Source: Bacillus sp. HSf4
GTDB taxonomy: Bacteria; Bacillota; Bacilli; Bacillales; Bacillaceae
Assembly: GCF_029537375.1 (NCBI RefSeq)
Contig: NZ_CP120679.1
Location: 1,414,001-1,478,000, forward strand
Length of the DNA: 64,000 nt
Direction of reading: 5' to 3'
Part shown: piece by piece, positions 8,603 to 18,810 of the stretch
Layout: every line of letters begins with the position of its first letter
Position numbering within the stretch: position 1 is the stretch's first letter
The notes under the pieces: model-generated
The model's database searches: none
What the model was told of the DNA's origin: nothing
Seen by the model: the letters and a program-made list of their open reading frames with translations, nothing else
Translations under genes and position numbers: made by a program

Positions 8603-8781
8603 TCAAGGATGGGAATAAAGAAGCGGTGTATCTCTATTTTGCGATGCATGACCTTCATTATTCTCCATCCGAGCTTCTCGAGCTTTATGAGGCGCCAAAA
8701 CCTTTTAAAGCTTTATTGTACGGCTTGATCAGCTACAAGCTTGACATCTTGGAAAAAGAAGCACGGAAAGGAGGTACATAA
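8153..8781 (+). CDS. Tail assembly chaperone, -1 frameshifted long form (GT-type)
   Basis: If ribosomes slip by -1 on A-AAA-AAC (8593-8599), translation avoids the TGA at 8600-8602. It continues KKLIKDGNKEAVYLYFAMHD, then SPSELLELYEAPKPFKALL, to the TAA at 8779-8781, adding about 60 residues. This extension has no start or ribosome site of its own and fills the whole gap to the tape measure gene, whose ATG is 4 bases on. A purine-rich GGAAGAAGAAG (8581-8591) ends just upstream and could act as a stimulatory Shine-Dalgarno element. The G/GT frameshift is a conserved device of long-tailed phages (lambda G/GT). The open frame is seen; slippage itself is inferred. Confidence 0.75.
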
Positions 8782-8784
8782 TCC

Positions 8785-11700
8785 ATGGCTAAACTGACTG
8801 CACGTTTTGAGCTGGAAGACCGGGTGTCGAAGAAGCTGCGGCGGATTCAAAAGGGTTTTAAGAATTTAGAGAAAAGACGAAAAATGCTCAGCCGTCCACT
8901 GACTGTTAAGGTCAGGGCTGACAAGGCCGCGAAAACATTGAACAAACTTCATCTTACATTAAAAGCAAATCTGAGCTCATGGCAGCTGAAGATATCGGCT
9001 GTTGACCTGGCAAGCAGCACCATTCAAAACATCTCGGATCAGCTCCAAAAGAACCTTCCCGAGAGGTTTCAATTCACGATCTCTGTTCATGACCAGGCGA
9101 CAGCGGGCATTCGTAAAATTAAAAACATGCTTTCCGCTCTCGCATCTCATGAATATACGATCACCACAGCCGTCAATGACCGAGTGACCGGAGCCGTGCA
9201 AAAAATCACCGGTTACATGAAGGCGACATTGCAAAAAGGATTTACCGCAACCCTGTATGTGATCGATAAAGTAACAAAAACAGTCAGCCGGATCTCATCA
9301 TTTATCAGCAGCCATTTTGCAAAGGAACATCAAGCGACCCTCACACTTAATGACCAGGCAACAGGCAAACTCCAAGCTCTTCGGAAAAAACTGAATGACA
9401 TAGAGGCGAAGAAAACGATTGAAGTCAATGCAAAAGTGGAAAAGCCGGGCGGTGAATCCTCAGAGGGAAAAGAAGAAGCGATATGGACGGCAATCCTAAA
9501 TGCAGGTAAAGATAAGTTTGTAAAATGGGTAGAGGGTCTTCCCGAAAAGATTATGGATAAGTCGTTTGATGCAGTGCTCGGAAAGTTCTTCAAGGGAGAA
9601 GATGGTGGCGGTGGCTGCTGCTGTGAAGGCGGCGGTTCTCTGATCAATGAACCGGCGACAAGCAGCAGGCCTGGAAGTGAAGAAAGCTCTCCTGCAGGAG
9701 GGAGAGGTTCCGGGAGAAATCCTTCTGGAAATGGTTCCGGAGGCAGATGGAAGAGAGGCCTTAAAGCATTGGGGAAGGGGGCAGGAAAACTTCTCCCTTA
9801 TGCAGGGGTTGCATTATCTGCTACTGAATTAATGGACATGAACAGCGAAAATGCAGGTCAAAAAATCGGTTCTGCAGGCGGTGGAATTGGAGGCGGGCTA
9901 GCCGGTGCAGCTGCGGGAGCGGCACTCGGAACAGCCATTCTTCCAGTAGGCGGGACGGCAATTGGAGGCGCTATCGGCGGCATCGTCGGCAGCATGGGCG
10001 GCTCAAGTCTCGGTGAATATTTTGGGAAGATGTTAGACGACAACGGCGGCGTCATGAAGACATGGGATTCCATTGTAAAAAAATCAGAAAAAACATGGGG
10101 TAAAATTCAAAAAACATGGGAGAAGGTGTCTGACTGGTTCACAGATAATGTGTCAGATCCAATCTCTAAAGCTTTTGATGATGCCCTCACTTGGATCCAG
10201 GACACATGGTCAAGCATAACAACTTGGTTTCAGGACAACGTTTGGACTCCTTTGATCGAACCCGTCGTTGATTTTGCTATTAAGGTCTGGGAATGGTTTG
10301 TTCAAGCGTGGAATTGGATTCAAAATACTTGGAATACCGTATCAACATGGTTTAATGATAACGTTTGGATTCCCTTCTACAATATTGCAGTAAGAGTGAT
10401 AAACAATGTCGTCGGTTTCTTTGCAGTTGCCTGGTCCGTCATCCAGTTGGTATGGGGGGTAGCCTCATCTTGGTTCATGGAGTATGTGTGGAACCCGATT
10501 CTTGGACCGGCGGTTCAAACGGCAATCAGCATCTGGAATTGGCTTGTTAAAGCATGGAACTGGATTTCTGAAACGTGGTCCACCGTTTCAACTTGGTTCG
10601 TCGAAAACGTTTGGGACCCAATTCTTGTTCCGGCCATACACACGGCAACCGCCATTTGGGACTGGCTTGTTAAAGCATGGAATTGGATTCAGGAAACATG
10701 GAACACCGTATCAACATGGTTTATTGAATATGTTTGGGATCCCATTTTAAAACCTGTCATCAAACTTGCAATGGATATCTGGAACAAGTTTGAAGAGGCT
10801 ATAGAAAATATTAAAGAAACGTGGAAGGGAATAGATAAGTGGTTTCATAAGCTTTTAGATCCCGTTTTAGACCTCGCCAAAGAAATCGGTACGGCATTTA
10901 AAAATGCATTTGGTTGGGCTGGTGACCTCTGGAAAAAAGCACAAGATTTTGGAGGGTCTGTAAAAGATGGCTGGAACAATCTTATATATGGTGACAATGA
11001 AACAGCCTTTGAAAAAATCGGTAAAGAAAAGACTGGTTTCGAGCGGAAGAAGAAACCAGATACAAAGGCTACGGGCGGCTATATCACCAAACCAACCATC
11101 TCCTGGATCGGGGAAGCCGGAAACGAATTTGTCATTCCAACTCAAAACAACCGCGGGCGCGGAAAAATGTTGTTGGCACAGGCAGCAACTCAGCTTGGCA
11201 TGCAGGTTGTCGATGATATTGGTTCGGCATCCGCTGATGCAGGAACTGTAACACCTATTTCAAGTGCGGCTTCTTATTCTGCCTCTGTCTCACCATCGAT
11301 GAATACGGGCGGCGATGTTACGAATCAAGCATCGTCATTTGGTCAGCAATTCACAGATGGTTTTGATGAAGGATTAAATTCAAACGTTGTTTCTATGGCA
11401 GAATGGAAGCAGAAAAATATTCAGACGCCATTTAATAGTTTGAGTGCCTTATCTCCATCCTTCGGGAAAAATGTGGTGACTGGATATGCTACAGGGCAAA
11501 ATGCGACTGCGACCGGTACGGATGGCTTCCTGCAGTCCAAAGTCAAAGCGCCATTTCAAAATACGGTTAATTCAGCATCTTCTTGGGGTGTGAATACTGT
11601 CAAAGGATTCGCGGCTGGCCAGAATTCTACGCCTACAGGTACAAACCAATTTGTCAGCACTCATATCAATAAGCCATTCCTTGATGCGAAACAGTCATCA

Positions 11701-12708
11701 ACCGGCTGGGGAAATGGCATGATTGGCAACTTTATAACGGGTATGAATTCAAAGGGCAGTGAAGTGAAAGAAGCTGCCAAAGAGCTGGCCAAGAAAGTGG
11801 AACAAGCCTTCCGCGATGAATTGGATATTCATTCTCCATCCCGAGTCATGATGAGTCTCGGGCGTTTTGCGTCTGTCGGTATTGTGAAAGGGCTAAGCTC
11901 TGTCGATGTGAAGAGCTTCGCCGAAAAACAAGCCGGCTCTCTAGCTGCAGCATTCGCAGGGATGGGAGCAGTCGGCGGAAACGTAAAAGATTGGCTACTC
12001 AAAGCCCTTATGATTACAGGCACGCCGATGAGTTGGCTTGGTCCATTATCTCAAATGGCTATGCATGAATCAGGTGGAAACCCGCGGGCTGTTAACTTGT
12101 GGGATAGCAATGCCCAACGTGGCACGCCATCCAAAGGGTTAATGCAAACGATTGATCCAACCTTTAACGCCTATAAGATGAAAGGGTTAAATGATATCTG
12201 GAATCCGATTCATAATGCTGTGGCGGCCATTAATTACATTAAAGCTCGTTACGGTTCAGTTTTTAATACGCCGGGAATGAGCAGTAAGCGAAATGGCGGC
12301 GGCTACAGGGGTTATGCCAATGGCGGCCTCATCACAAACGAACAAATTGCCCGCGTCGGCGAAGGCGGAAAACGGGAATGGATCATTCCCGAAGAACGCG
12401 GCATTCGCGGCCGCTATCTGCTGCAAAAGGCTGCAGATGCGCTCGGAATGGAAGTCCATGATCCGGCTTCTGAACCGTCCGGCTCTATATCAAGCGGCCA
12501 AGCGGCAGCTGCGACAACAGGCCAAAGCCGTATAGAGCAGCCGCCTGCAAAAGGCGCCAAAGAGCTCAATATTTATATTACCGGTGATCATCACTACCAC
12601 AATGAGCAGGATCATGAGACATTGATTGCCAAAATCAAGCGTGCCCTTGTCGACGAGCTTGAACGAGACATCCATATCGGAACGAAAGGAAGCGTAGCGT
12701 ATGACTAA
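8785..12708 (+). CDS. xkdO: Tape measure protein with lytic transglycosylase domain (XkdO-like)
   Basis: This 1307-residue protein sets tail length and helps DNA or the tail tip cross the cell wall. Residues about 55-220 are four or five related units of about 35 residues ([56 protein letters not shown]). Residues about 273-283 form a Gly/Cys linker ([11 protein letters not shown]). Residues about 360-415 are Gly/Ala-rich and hydrophobic. Residues about 433-690 are tryptophan-rich repeats ([48 protein letters not shown]). Another repeat family, [22 protein letters not shown], spans about 850-990. Residues about 1073-1160 hold an SLT fold with the catalytic Glu in [10 protein letters not shown] and [10 protein letters not shown]. 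Two similar GGxI...EFVIP-type motifs flank this. The length fits XkdO. Confidence 0.92.
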   Translation: MAKLTARFELEDRVSKKLRRIQKGFKNLEKRRKMLSRPLTVKVRADKAAKTLNKLHLTLKANLSSWQLKISAVDLASSTIQNISDQLQKNLPERFQFTISVHDQATAGIRKIKNMLSALASHEYTITTAVNDRVTGAVQKITGYMKATLQKGFTATLYVIDKVTKTVSRISSFISSHFAKEHQATLTLNDQATGKLQALRKKLNDIEAKKTIEVNAKVEKPGGESSEGKEEAIWTAILNAGKDKFVKWVEGLPEKIMDKSFDAVLGKFFKGEDGGGGCCCEGGGSLINEPATSSRPGSEESSPAGGRGSGRNPSGNGSGGRWKRGLKALGKGAGKLLPYAGVALSATELMDMNSENAGQKIGSAGGGIGGGLAGAAAGAALGTAILPVGGTAIGGAIGGIVGSMGGSSLGEYFGKMLDDNGGVMKTWDSIVKKSEKTWGKIQKTWEKVSDWFTDNVSDPISKAFDDALTWIQDTWSSITTWFQDNVWTPLIEPVVDFAIKVWEWFVQAWNWIQNTWNTVSTWFNDNVWIPFYNIAVRVINNVVGFFAVAWSVIQLVWGVASSWFMEYVWNPILGPAVQTAISIWNWLVKAWNWISETWSTVSTWFVENVWDPILVPAIHTATAIWDWLVKAWNWIQETWNTVSTWFIEYVWDPILKPVIKLAMDIWNKFEEAIENIKETWKGIDKWFHKLLDPVLDLAKEIGTAFKNAFGWAGDLWKKAQDFGGSVKDGWNNLIYGDNETAFEKIGKEKTGFERKKKPDTKATGGYITKPTISWIGEAGNEFVIPTQNNRGRGKMLLAQAATQLGMQVVDDIGSASADAGTVTPISSAASYSASVSPSMNTGGDVTNQASSFGQQFTDGFDEGLNSNVVSMAEWKQKNIQTPFNSLSALSPSFGKNVVTGYATGQNATATGTDGFLQSKVKAPFQNTVNSASSWGVNTVKGFAAGQNSTPTGTNQFVSTHINKPFLDAKQSSTGWGNGMIGNFITGMNSKGSEVKEAAKELAKKVEQAFRDELDIHSPSRVMMSLGRFASVGIVKGLSSVDVKSFAEKQAGSLAAAFAGMGAVGGNVKDWLLKALMITGTPMSWLGPLSQMAMHESGGNPRAVNLWDSNAQRGTPSKGLMQTIDPTFNAYKMKGLNDIWNPIHNAVAAINYIKARYGSVFNTPGMSSKRNGGGYRGYANGGLITNEQIARVGEGGKREWIIPEERGIRGRYLLQKAADALGMEVHDPASEPSGSISSGQAAAATTGQSRIEQPPAKGAKELNIYITGDHHYHNEQDHETLIAKIKRALVDELERDIHIGTKGSVAYD

Positions 12709-13357
12709 ATCCGTGTACGAATTTTGGCTGACGCAAGGCAAGGAAAAGCTGCGCCTTCCCGTTCTGCCGGAGCAGCTTGAAATCAGCGATAATCTTGGAA
12801 ACGAGTCGGTAAAGGTGGCGAAATTCGGCGAAATCACCTTTATTAATGAACCGGGTGCGAAAACGATTTCGTTTTCGTCGCATTTTCCGAAACAATATTC
12901 TTCACTTGCAGAATACAAAGGGTTTCCATCACCGGAGAATGCGATTCTTAAGATTGACAAATGGCTGAAAGCAAAAAAGCCGGTTCAATTTCTCGTGACC
13001 GGGACGAAGATCAATCTCACATGCAGCATTGAAAGCTTTTCCCATCATGAAGGGGAAAAGGACATCGGTGACCGCGATTTTGATATCACCTTAAAGGAAT
13101 ACAAAACAGCTTCGCCCCGAAAAATCAAACAAAAAAAGAAAACAAAAAAGAAACGGCCGTCAAAGGCGGCTCCGAAAGTTTACACCGTCAAAAAAGGAGA
13201 TACGCTCTGGCATATTGCAGGGCGCTTCTATGGAAACAGCCAAGAGTGGCGGAAAATTTGGAATGCCAATAAACAGGTAATGATTAAACGCAGCAAGCGC
13301 AACATCAAGCAGCCGGGCCATTGGATTTTCCCGGGGCAGAAGCTGAAAATACCGTAA
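12701..13357 (+). CDS. xkdP: LysM-containing tail protein (XkdP-like)
   Basis: This 218-residue tail tip/baseplate protein starts at ATG 12701, overlapping the tape measure stop by 8 bases. The N-terminal part ([20 protein letters not shown]) matches the XkdP/YqbP domain that contacts the tube end. A Lys-rich linker at about 140-155 leads to a C-terminal LysM at about 160-217 ([19 protein letters not shown], then [12 protein letters not shown]), which binds peptidoglycan or its glycan. It probably anchors the hub to the wall during penetration. A terminator-like hairpin follows at once. Confidence 0.88.
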   Translation: MTKSVYEFWLTQGKEKLRLPVLPEQLEISDNLGNESVKVAKFGEITFINEPGAKTISFSSHFPKQYSSLAEYKGFPSPENAILKIDKWLKAKKPVQFLVTGTKINLTCSIESFSHHEGEKDIGDRDFDITLKEYKTASPRKIKQKKKTKKKRPSKAAPKVYTVKKGDTLWHIAGRFYGNSQEWRKIWNANKQVMIKRSKRNIKQPGHWIFPGQKLKIP

Positions 13358-13360
13358 AAT

Positions 13361-13387
13361 AAAGCACCGGTGTCTCCGGTGCTTTTT
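13361..13387 (+). terminator. Terminator-like hairpin between xkdP and xkdQ
   Basis: The arms AAAGCACCGG (13361-13370) and CCGGTGCTTT (13376-13385) pair perfectly around the loop TGTCT, and the run of five T (13383-13387) begins in the stem base. This is a textbook intrinsic terminator inside the late operon, 4 bases after xkdP. The next gene starts about 25 bases downstream with no obvious promoter, so read-through or antitermination is needed. Confidence 0.75.
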
Positions 13388-13409
13388 CGTAAATCAAAAG
13401 CAGGGGATA

Positions 13410-14393
13410 ATGATGATCGAATTATTTGTCATAAAAGAAAGCGAATGGTATGAGCTTGTCACAGAAAGCGTCTCATTAGAAGGGCAAAGATTTCAGGCGC
13501 CGCGTTCGATTGAGGCGCAGATCGTGATCAAGCAAGGGACGCAGCAGTACTACAGCGTACAGGAAGGTGATACCGTGCTGTTCAAGTGGAGGGGAAAGGA
13601 ATTGTTTCGCGGGATCGTTTTCAGCAGGGTGCCGAAAGAATATACGATGACGTTTAAAGCGTATGATATGCTGCAGTACTTAGTCAAAAACCAAGACGTA
13701 TATGTTTTTTCCAATAAGTCGGCCGATGAGATTGTCAAACGGATTGCAAGCGACTTTCAAATTCCTAAAGGTCCGATCGCCGAAACGGGGCATACGATCA
13801 AAACGCTTGTATTCAAAGATAATACCAGCCTGTATGACATCATTTTAAAAGCGTTGAAGGAAACGAAAAAACAAACGGGCAGACAATACCAGCTTTATTC
13901 AGAAAAAGGCAGGCTCTGTTTAAGAGCATGGCCGGATCCTGAGGAGGTTTGGGTATTGGAAACCGGCGTCAACATTACGGATTACAGCTACAGCACATCA
14001 ATCGAAGAAACGGCAACCAGGGTGAAATTGAGGAAACAGAAGGATAACAAAACCTACACTGCCGCCGCGAGCGATGAAGCTGCCATGAAAAAGTTTGGCG
14101 TTCTTCAGTATACAGAAACGGTTTCCGACGATATTAACCAAGCTCAATTGCGCGATCGGGCAAAGAGGCTGCAGGCAGAAAAGAAAGGTGTCAAAAAAGA
14201 ACTGAAAAGCATACAGGCCATCGGTATTCCCGGAGTCCAAAGCGGTCTGCCGGTTTATATTTCGATTCCGGAAGCCGGTGTCAAACAGACTTACTGGGTT
14301 GATAAAGATAAACATCATTTTTCCGGAACGAAGCATATCATGACGATTGATGTCGTAGCCAACAATCATCTACCTGAAGGAGCATCCTCATGA
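13410..14393 (+). CDS. xkdQ: Tail hub protein (XkdQ-like)
   Basis: This 327-residue protein is of the XkdQ/YqbQ family, related to gpD/VgrG-type baseplate hubs. It begins at ATG 13410 (a second ATG follows at 13413) after AGGGGAT. Recognisable stretches are MIELFVIKESEWYELVTESV, VQEGDTVLFKWRGKELFRG, the domain VKRIASDFQIPKGPIAETG, and WVLETGVNITDYSYSTSIEETATRV, the conserved fold-stabilising core of these hubs. The stop overlaps the next ATG (14390-14393). Confidence 0.88.
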   Translation: MMIELFVIKESEWYELVTESVSLEGQRFQAPRSIEAQIVIKQGTQQYYSVQEGDTVLFKWRGKELFRGIVFSRVPKEYTMTFKAYDMLQYLVKNQDVYVFSNKSADEIVKRIASDFQIPKGPIAETGHTIKTLVFKDNTSLYDIILKALKETKKQTGRQYQLYSEKGRLCLRAWPDPEEVWVLETGVNITDYSYSTSIEETATRVKLRKQKDNKTYTAAASDEAAMKKFGVLQYTETVSDDINQAQLRDRAKRLQAEKKGVKKELKSIQAIGIPGVQSGLPVYISIPEAGVKQTYWVDKDKHHFSGTKHIMTIDVVANNHLPEGASS

Positions 14394-14698
14394 GATTAAG
14401 CGATGCGATCAAAGAGCTGGCTCTTGGAGCCGTACATTATGAATCACCTGTTGATATCATGCCCGCGGAAGTCATTTCTGCCTCTCCGCTCAAGCTTAAA
14501 CTCCGCGATCATGAAAAGTTGGTGATTCCGTCCGACTTATTGGTGGTGGCCAGGCATTTAACCGATCATACGATGCAGATACGGGTTGACGGAGAAGAGA
14601 AAACCATTCGCTTTTACAATCAATTACACGAAGGCGACCGCGTCATGATTGCCGCCATGCCGGGCGGGCAATCTTTTTTTGTGATCGACCGGATATAG
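14390..14698 (+). CDS. xkdR: Baseplate-region protein (XkdR-like, DUF2577)
   Basis: This 102-residue beta-rich protein is of the DUF2577 family, as PBSX XkdR. It carries [20 protein letters not shown], the segment [22 protein letters not shown] and a C-terminal [21 protein letters not shown], the OB-like pattern typical of gpV/gp5 adaptor pieces of the spike. The start overlaps the xkdQ stop, indicating coupled synthesis with the hub. Probably it binds the hub-spike complex; a precise role is not established. Confidence 0.85.
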   Translation: MRLSDAIKELALGAVHYESPVDIMPAEVISASPLKLKLRDHEKLVIPSDLLVVARHLTDHTMQIRVDGEEKTIRFYNQLHEGDRVMIAAMPGGQSFFVIDRI

Positions 14699-14711
14699 GA
14701 GGTGGTTTGGT

Positions 14712-15137
14712 TTGGCTCTTTCACCTGAAATAGCATTCGAAGATATTGAGGATAGCAGCGAAGCTGTTGAAACATCAAAGACGTACAAAATTGATTTTCA
14801 GACCGGACGGATGACAGGCGACATTATTTCCGGACTTGAAGCCATTGAACAGATGGCCTACATGGCGTTGAGAACGGAGCGCTATGCTTATGCCGTCTAC
14901 AGTCATAACATTGGCAATGAGCTTCAGGAAGTTCTCTCAGACAATGAAACAACAGACGCTTATAAAGAAATGGAGATTCCGAGGCTGATAGAAGAAGCCC
15001 TTATCTATGATGAACGGATCGACGCTGTCACAGACTTTGAGATTGAACGTCAAGGCGATGCTTTTCACGTGTCATTTACAGTGGAAACCGACGAAGGAAC
15101 ACTGGATATAGAGGAGGTGATAGGGGAAGATGTTTGA
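14712..15137 (+). CDS. xkdS: gp25/W-like baseplate wedge protein (XkdS-like)
   Basis: This 141-residue protein starts with TTG at 14712, behind AGGAGGTGG (14698-14706). It is DUF2634/gpW-gp25-like: the sequence [25 protein letters not shown] is the signature, followed by [19 protein letters not shown] and an acidic tail. Gp25-like proteins form the inner wedge core that nucleates the sheath. The last 8 bases overlap xkdT (ATG 15130). Confidence 0.88.
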   Translation: MALSPEIAFEDIEDSSEAVETSKTYKIDFQTGRMTGDIISGLEAIEQMAYMALRTERYAYAVYSHNIGNELQEVLSDNETTDAYKEMEIPRLIEEALIYDERIDAVTDFEIERQGDAFHVSFTVETDEGTLDIEEVIGEDV

Positions 15138-16173
15138 AAACCAGACATTTGAAGAGATCATGGAACGTATGCTTGACCGGGTTTCCGCTGATATTGACAA
15201 GCGTGAAAACAGCGTGATCTGGAATGCGCTTGCCCCGGCGGCGGCTGAGCTGGCCGTTTCATATATTTGGCTGGATCAGGTGCTGAATTTGGTATATGCG
15301 GATACAGCTGAAGGGGAGTATTTGGACAGAAGGGCCGCCGAAGCCGGCATAGCGCGCTATCAGGCATCGAAAGCAATCTGGTCAGGCGAGTTTACAGAGG
15401 GTGTTTCAATTCCCCCCGGAACCCGTTTCTTTCTGGAAGACTTGTACTTTACGATACGGGAGGACGGAAAACTTGAATGCGAAACCGCGGGGACAAGCGG
15501 CAATGCAAACCTCTCAGGCCAACCGCTGCTCCCGCTCGATACCATCCCCGGCCTTGAGAAAGCGGTCATGGGGACTCTTGAGATTCCCGGCCGGGATGAA
15601 GAGACGGACGAATCCCTTTACGAAAGATATTTGGTCCGGGTCCGCCGGGAAGCGGTCAGCGCGAATCAGCTCCATTACAAACAGTGGGCGGAGGAAGTCG
15701 AAGGTGTCGGTAAAGCAAAGGTTTTTCCGCTCTGGAACGGTGAAGGAACCGTGAAGATTGTGATTACAAGCGCCAAAATGGAGCCTGCCTCACAAGCATT
15801 AATCGAAAGAGTTAAGCAGTATATCGATCCTGAACCCGGACAAGGGGAGGGGATGGCGCCGATCGGCGCTTATGCAACTGTTGAAAGCGCAGTATGGAAA
15901 GACATTCAGATCTCGGCGACAATCATTCCGGCAACGGGGCGGACGATTGATGATGCCAAACAGGAGATTGAGGAAAAAATCATTCAATTGTTTAAAGAGA
16001 ATGCGTTTAAAGAAACTGTCATCCGTCTGTCGCAAATCAACAACATCATCTATGAATCATCCTCTGTCAGCGACTATTCTGACGTTGCCATAAACGGCGA
16101 GGCGAAAAATCTCCAGCTGGCAGAGACCGAAATTCCGAAGCTGGGGCAGGTGACAATCATTGAGCAAACTTGA
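15130..16173 (+). CDS. xkdT: Baseplate J-like wedge protein (XkdT-like)
   Basis: This 347-residue protein is a baseplate J family wedge component, nearly the length I recall for XkdT. Family features are [18 protein letters not shown], then [22 protein letters not shown], the middle [20 protein letters not shown], then [20 protein letters not shown] and the C-terminal [19 protein letters not shown]. It starts inside the xkdS end, behind AGGAGGTGATAG, and overlaps xkdU by 14 bases. Confidence 0.9.
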   Translation: MFENQTFEEIMERMLDRVSADIDKRENSVIWNALAPAAAELAVSYIWLDQVLNLVYADTAEGEYLDRRAAEAGIARYQASKAIWSGEFTEGVSIPPGTRFFLEDLYFTIREDGKLECETAGTSGNANLSGQPLLPLDTIPGLEKAVMGTLEIPGRDEETDESLYERYLVRVRREAVSANQLHYKQWAEEVEGVGKAKVFPLWNGEGTVKIVITSAKMEPASQALIERVKQYIDPEPGQGEGMAPIGAYATVESAVWKDIQISATIIPATGRTIDDAKQEIEEKIIQLFKENAFKETVIRLSQINNIIYESSSVSDYSDVAINGEAKNLQLAETEIPKLGQVTIIEQT

Positions 16174-17080
16174 AGACATGACATTTTACCTGCCTCCCTA
16201 TTTAACGGAAATCCGGGAGATGAGTGAGATTTTAGCTGCAGAAGCCCCGGAGTTTGAAAAACAAAATGAACAGATATTTGATGTGACAGACCAGCTTTTT
16301 GTCACGACGGCAACCTGGGGGCTTGATCGGTGGGAAACGATTTTGAATGTCAGGCGGGAAGCTTCGGACGGCATCGACATTCGCAGGGCGAGGTTATTGA
16401 CGAAAATGTCCAATATCCCGCCTATTACCTCCCGCTCAATCGAGCGTGCGGTCAATGCTTTTTTAAAACACCCTTCCGCAGAAGTCAGACTGACCGCGGG
16501 AAGGTACCATTTCTTGCTGACTGTAAACGGGGAAGATTTGCAATATATTCCTTCCATCATTCAAACCGTTGACCACATGAAGCCCGCCCATTTGGCCTAC
16601 ACGTTTCGGGGCGGGTTTTATTATACATTCCGGCCTCCGAAAAACGATCACAACAGACTTGTGTTAAGAAGCAAAAACGGTTTTTTCGGGACGATTCCGG
16701 TCTATTTAGACGGCCAGTATCAGCTTGATGATTCATTTTATTTGAACGGCTTCCGCGAGATCGACGGTTTGCCGCGAAGATTCAGACAGCAGCTCTTATT
16801 GCGGCATAAAAAACAGCAAAACATTTTGGCTGCTTCACATCTTGTGATAAGGAAAAAGGCGGAAATGCAAACAGAGCAAAAACCGACCGTGCGGATGAAA
16901 ACCGGTCTAAGCAAACGAGATGAAAAGCGCCATGCCCTTACACTGACCTTTAAATGCGAGCATGAAGTGAAGCAAACAGGCACGCTTGAAATGAAGGAAA
17001 AATGGTGGACGCTCAACGGCGCATTTTTGCTAGACGGTACAAAGCAGCTGGCAGCGACAACGGAAAAAATTGCAATATAA
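16160..17080 (+). CDS. xkdU: Baseplate protein XkdU-like with C-terminal extension
   Basis: This is a 306-residue protein with a TTG start overlapping xkdT. The first about 190 residues match the XkdU/YmfQ family (DUF2313): [48 protein letters not shown] and [21 protein letters not shown] XkdU is about 190 residues as I recall it, so residues about 190-306 ([16 protein letters not shown] onward, with two beta-rich KKQQN.../[20 protein letters not shown] stretches) are an added domain. It may connect the fibre to the baseplate. The ending [16 protein letters not shown] echoes the [11 protein letters not shown] part, suggesting an internal repeat. Confidence 0.82.
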   Translation: MSKLEDMTFYLPPYLTEIREMSEILAAEAPEFEKQNEQIFDVTDQLFVTTATWGLDRWETILNVRREASDGIDIRRARLLTKMSNIPPITSRSIERAVNAFLKHPSAEVRLTAGRYHFLLTVNGEDLQYIPSIIQTVDHMKPAHLAYTFRGGFYYTFRPPKNDHNRLVLRSKNGFFGTIPVYLDGQYQLDDSFYLNGFREIDGLPRRFRQQLLLRHKKQQNILAASHLVIRKKAEMQTEQKPTVRMKTGLSKRDEKRHALTLTFKCEHEVKQTGTLEMKEKWWTLNGAFLLDGTKQLAATTEKIAI

Positions 17081-17093
17081 AGGAGAATGAAAC

Positions 17094-17480
17094 ATGGCGG
17101 AACAATTAACGGTGACAACGCTTTATGCGAGGCAGCAAATGGCGAAAGCCAGAGCGGAAGGCGGAACGCTTACGAAAATCACAAAAATGGCTTTCGGAAA
17201 CGGCGGAACGAATGACCAGGGACAACCGATTTCATTGCAGGGCACGGAACAGGCGCTGAAGAACGAACTTTTGCAAAAAGAGATCGACGGCTTTGTCTTC
17301 ATGGAACCGGCCAAAGTCCGCTATACATGTACATTAGAAGAAAGCGAACTGGCCGGGGAAGTCATTAACGAGCTCGCTCTTGTCGATGAAGACGGAAAAT
17401 TCACCGCAGTCAGAACGATGACTGACAAGCATAAAGACGGCGACATTGAGTTTGTCTTTGAAATCGACGACATTTATTAA
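17094..17480 (+). CDS. Tail-collar fibre N-terminal domain protein (DUF3751)
   Basis: This 128-residue protein matches the phage tail-collar fibre domain: TVTTLYARQQMAKARAEGGT, then LTKITKMAFGNGGTNDQGQP, and VINELALVDEDGKFTAVRTM. In many phages this domain is the N-terminal baseplate-binding part of a long fibre; here it is a separate protein, followed by the fibre gene. The start is behind AAAGGAGAATG (17080-17090). It is probably an adaptor between XkdU and the fibre. Confidence 0.8.
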   Translation: MAEQLTVTTLYARQQMAKARAEGGTLTKITKMAFGNGGTNDQGQPISLQGTEQALKNELLQKEIDGFVFMEPAKVRYTCTLEESELAGEVINELALVDEDGKFTAVRTMTDKHKDGDIEFVFEIDDIY

Positions 17481-17494
17481 GGAGGTTTTCACAG

Positions 17495-18799
17495 GTGGAC
17501 ATCCAAAAACCGAGACGCTTTGAAACTTCAGACCGCGCCCATGCCGATATCTTCAATGAAATGCTTGATCAATTGAATGAAAATGATGAACTGGTTGGAC
17601 AGCGCGCTGAAGAGGCGGAAAAGAATGCGAAAGCATATGCGGATACACATGCTTCAAAAAAAGACAATCCCCATGGGGTAACAAAGGAACAGGTTGGTTT
17701 AGGACAGGTTGACAACATTCAGCAGGCAGCCAAAACTGAGTTTGACTCTCATCAAAATGATAGCATTCGTCATATTACAGATTTAGAAAGAGATAAATGG
17801 AATAATGCACAATTAATTAAAATAACGTCTGATACCGGATTACACAAAATAGGTCTAACTTCTGGTTCATTCTTCGATGCTTTAAAAGACTTGGGGACTG
17901 TTACTTTTTACGGGACGAATGAGGTAACAGACACGCCATCCAGCGGAAGCCTGCGAGGTATGCAGTTGGTAGGTCAAAAAGGGATAGGCATGGGGTATGC
18001 TGTTGATACATCGGGAAATGCCTGGTGGTTTTATTACAATACAAACCATACAGAGATTCAATGGATTCCTATAGAATCAACAGACGGAGCGCAAGAAAAA
18101 GTTGATACCCACGCCAACAATGCATCTATTCACATTACTTCTGAAGAGCGTTCGAAGTGGAATAATGCACAACTCTACAAATTCACAAAAGATGATGGTG
18201 TACGAATTTTCATCCCAGATGGCACTGATCTATTATCATTGCCAGCAGGGTATTATTATGGTGTTAATAATAGACTCCTTAACAATCCTGACCCTAGTGA
18301 TAAAGGGTGGTTTAACTATGATATATTGGATGGAAATTCTGGAAGAAAAACAATCATAGCAACAGCGAGCTACCACAATACGATGTGGTTTGCAACGATT
18401 CATACAGATGGAGACTTTAGGGGATGGAAAAGAGTGCTGACAGATGCAGACGCTTCTGTTAGTTGGCAATCTCCTACATTAGTTAATGGATGGTTTAACT
18501 ACGATGATAGTCAGCAAGTTAAATTCAGTAAAAATGCTTTAGGTGAAGTGGAGATTATCGGGGCTATGAAAGGCGGAACAGTGGGTTTTGATGTTCCTGC
18601 ATTTACACTGCCTGAAGGCTATAGACCTGTTGAATTAATCCACTTTGCAGGTATTGCTTCCAGTAAAGGTATGAACGGTATGCCTCAGTTTCATAGAACA
18701 TTTATCCATGTAGACGGAAGGGTTTGCATTCAATATTCATCAAACCCAGATTATCCAAACGAATTTATTGCTTTTTCATTTAAATTTAAGGCAGCATAG
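17495..18799 (+). CDS. Tail fibre, likely receptor-binding protein
   Basis: This 434-residue protein is translated from GTG 17495 after AAGGAGG (17479-17485). An N-terminal helical part with KNAKAYADTHASKKDNPHG and VTKEQVGLGQVDN is a common Bacillus fibre shaft motif. Two copies of a module follow: HITDLERDKWNNAQL (about residue 90) and HITSEERSKWNNAQL (about 215). Each is followed by a knob-like beta region (for example FATIHTDGDFRGWKRVLT, the pyocin-knob style motif). The C-terminus IAFSFKFKAA is beta-rich. Base composition is clearly AT-richer than in the tail genes upstream, which suggests exchange of the host-range module. It probably binds the cell surface receptor. Confidence 0.8.
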   Translation: MDIQKPRRFETSDRAHADIFNEMLDQLNENDELVGQRAEEAEKNAKAYADTHASKKDNPHGVTKEQVGLGQVDNIQQAAKTEFDSHQNDSIRHITDLERDKWNNAQLIKITSDTGLHKIGLTSGSFFDALKDLGTVTFYGTNEVTDTPSSGSLRGMQLVGQKGIGMGYAVDTSGNAWWFYYNTNHTEIQWIPIESTDGAQEKVDTHANNASIHITSEERSKWNNAQLYKFTKDDGVRIFIPDGTDLLSLPAGYYYGVNNRLLNNPDPSDKGWFNYDILDGNSGRKTIIATASYHNTMWFATIHTDGDFRGWKRVLTDADASVSWQSPTLVNGWFNYDDSQQVKFSKNALGEVEIIGAMKGGTVGFDVPAFTLPEGYRPVELIHFAGIASSKGMNGMPQFHRTFIHVDGRVCIQYSSNPDYPNEFIAFSFKFKAA

Positions 18800-18810
18800 G
18801 AGGCGATTTT

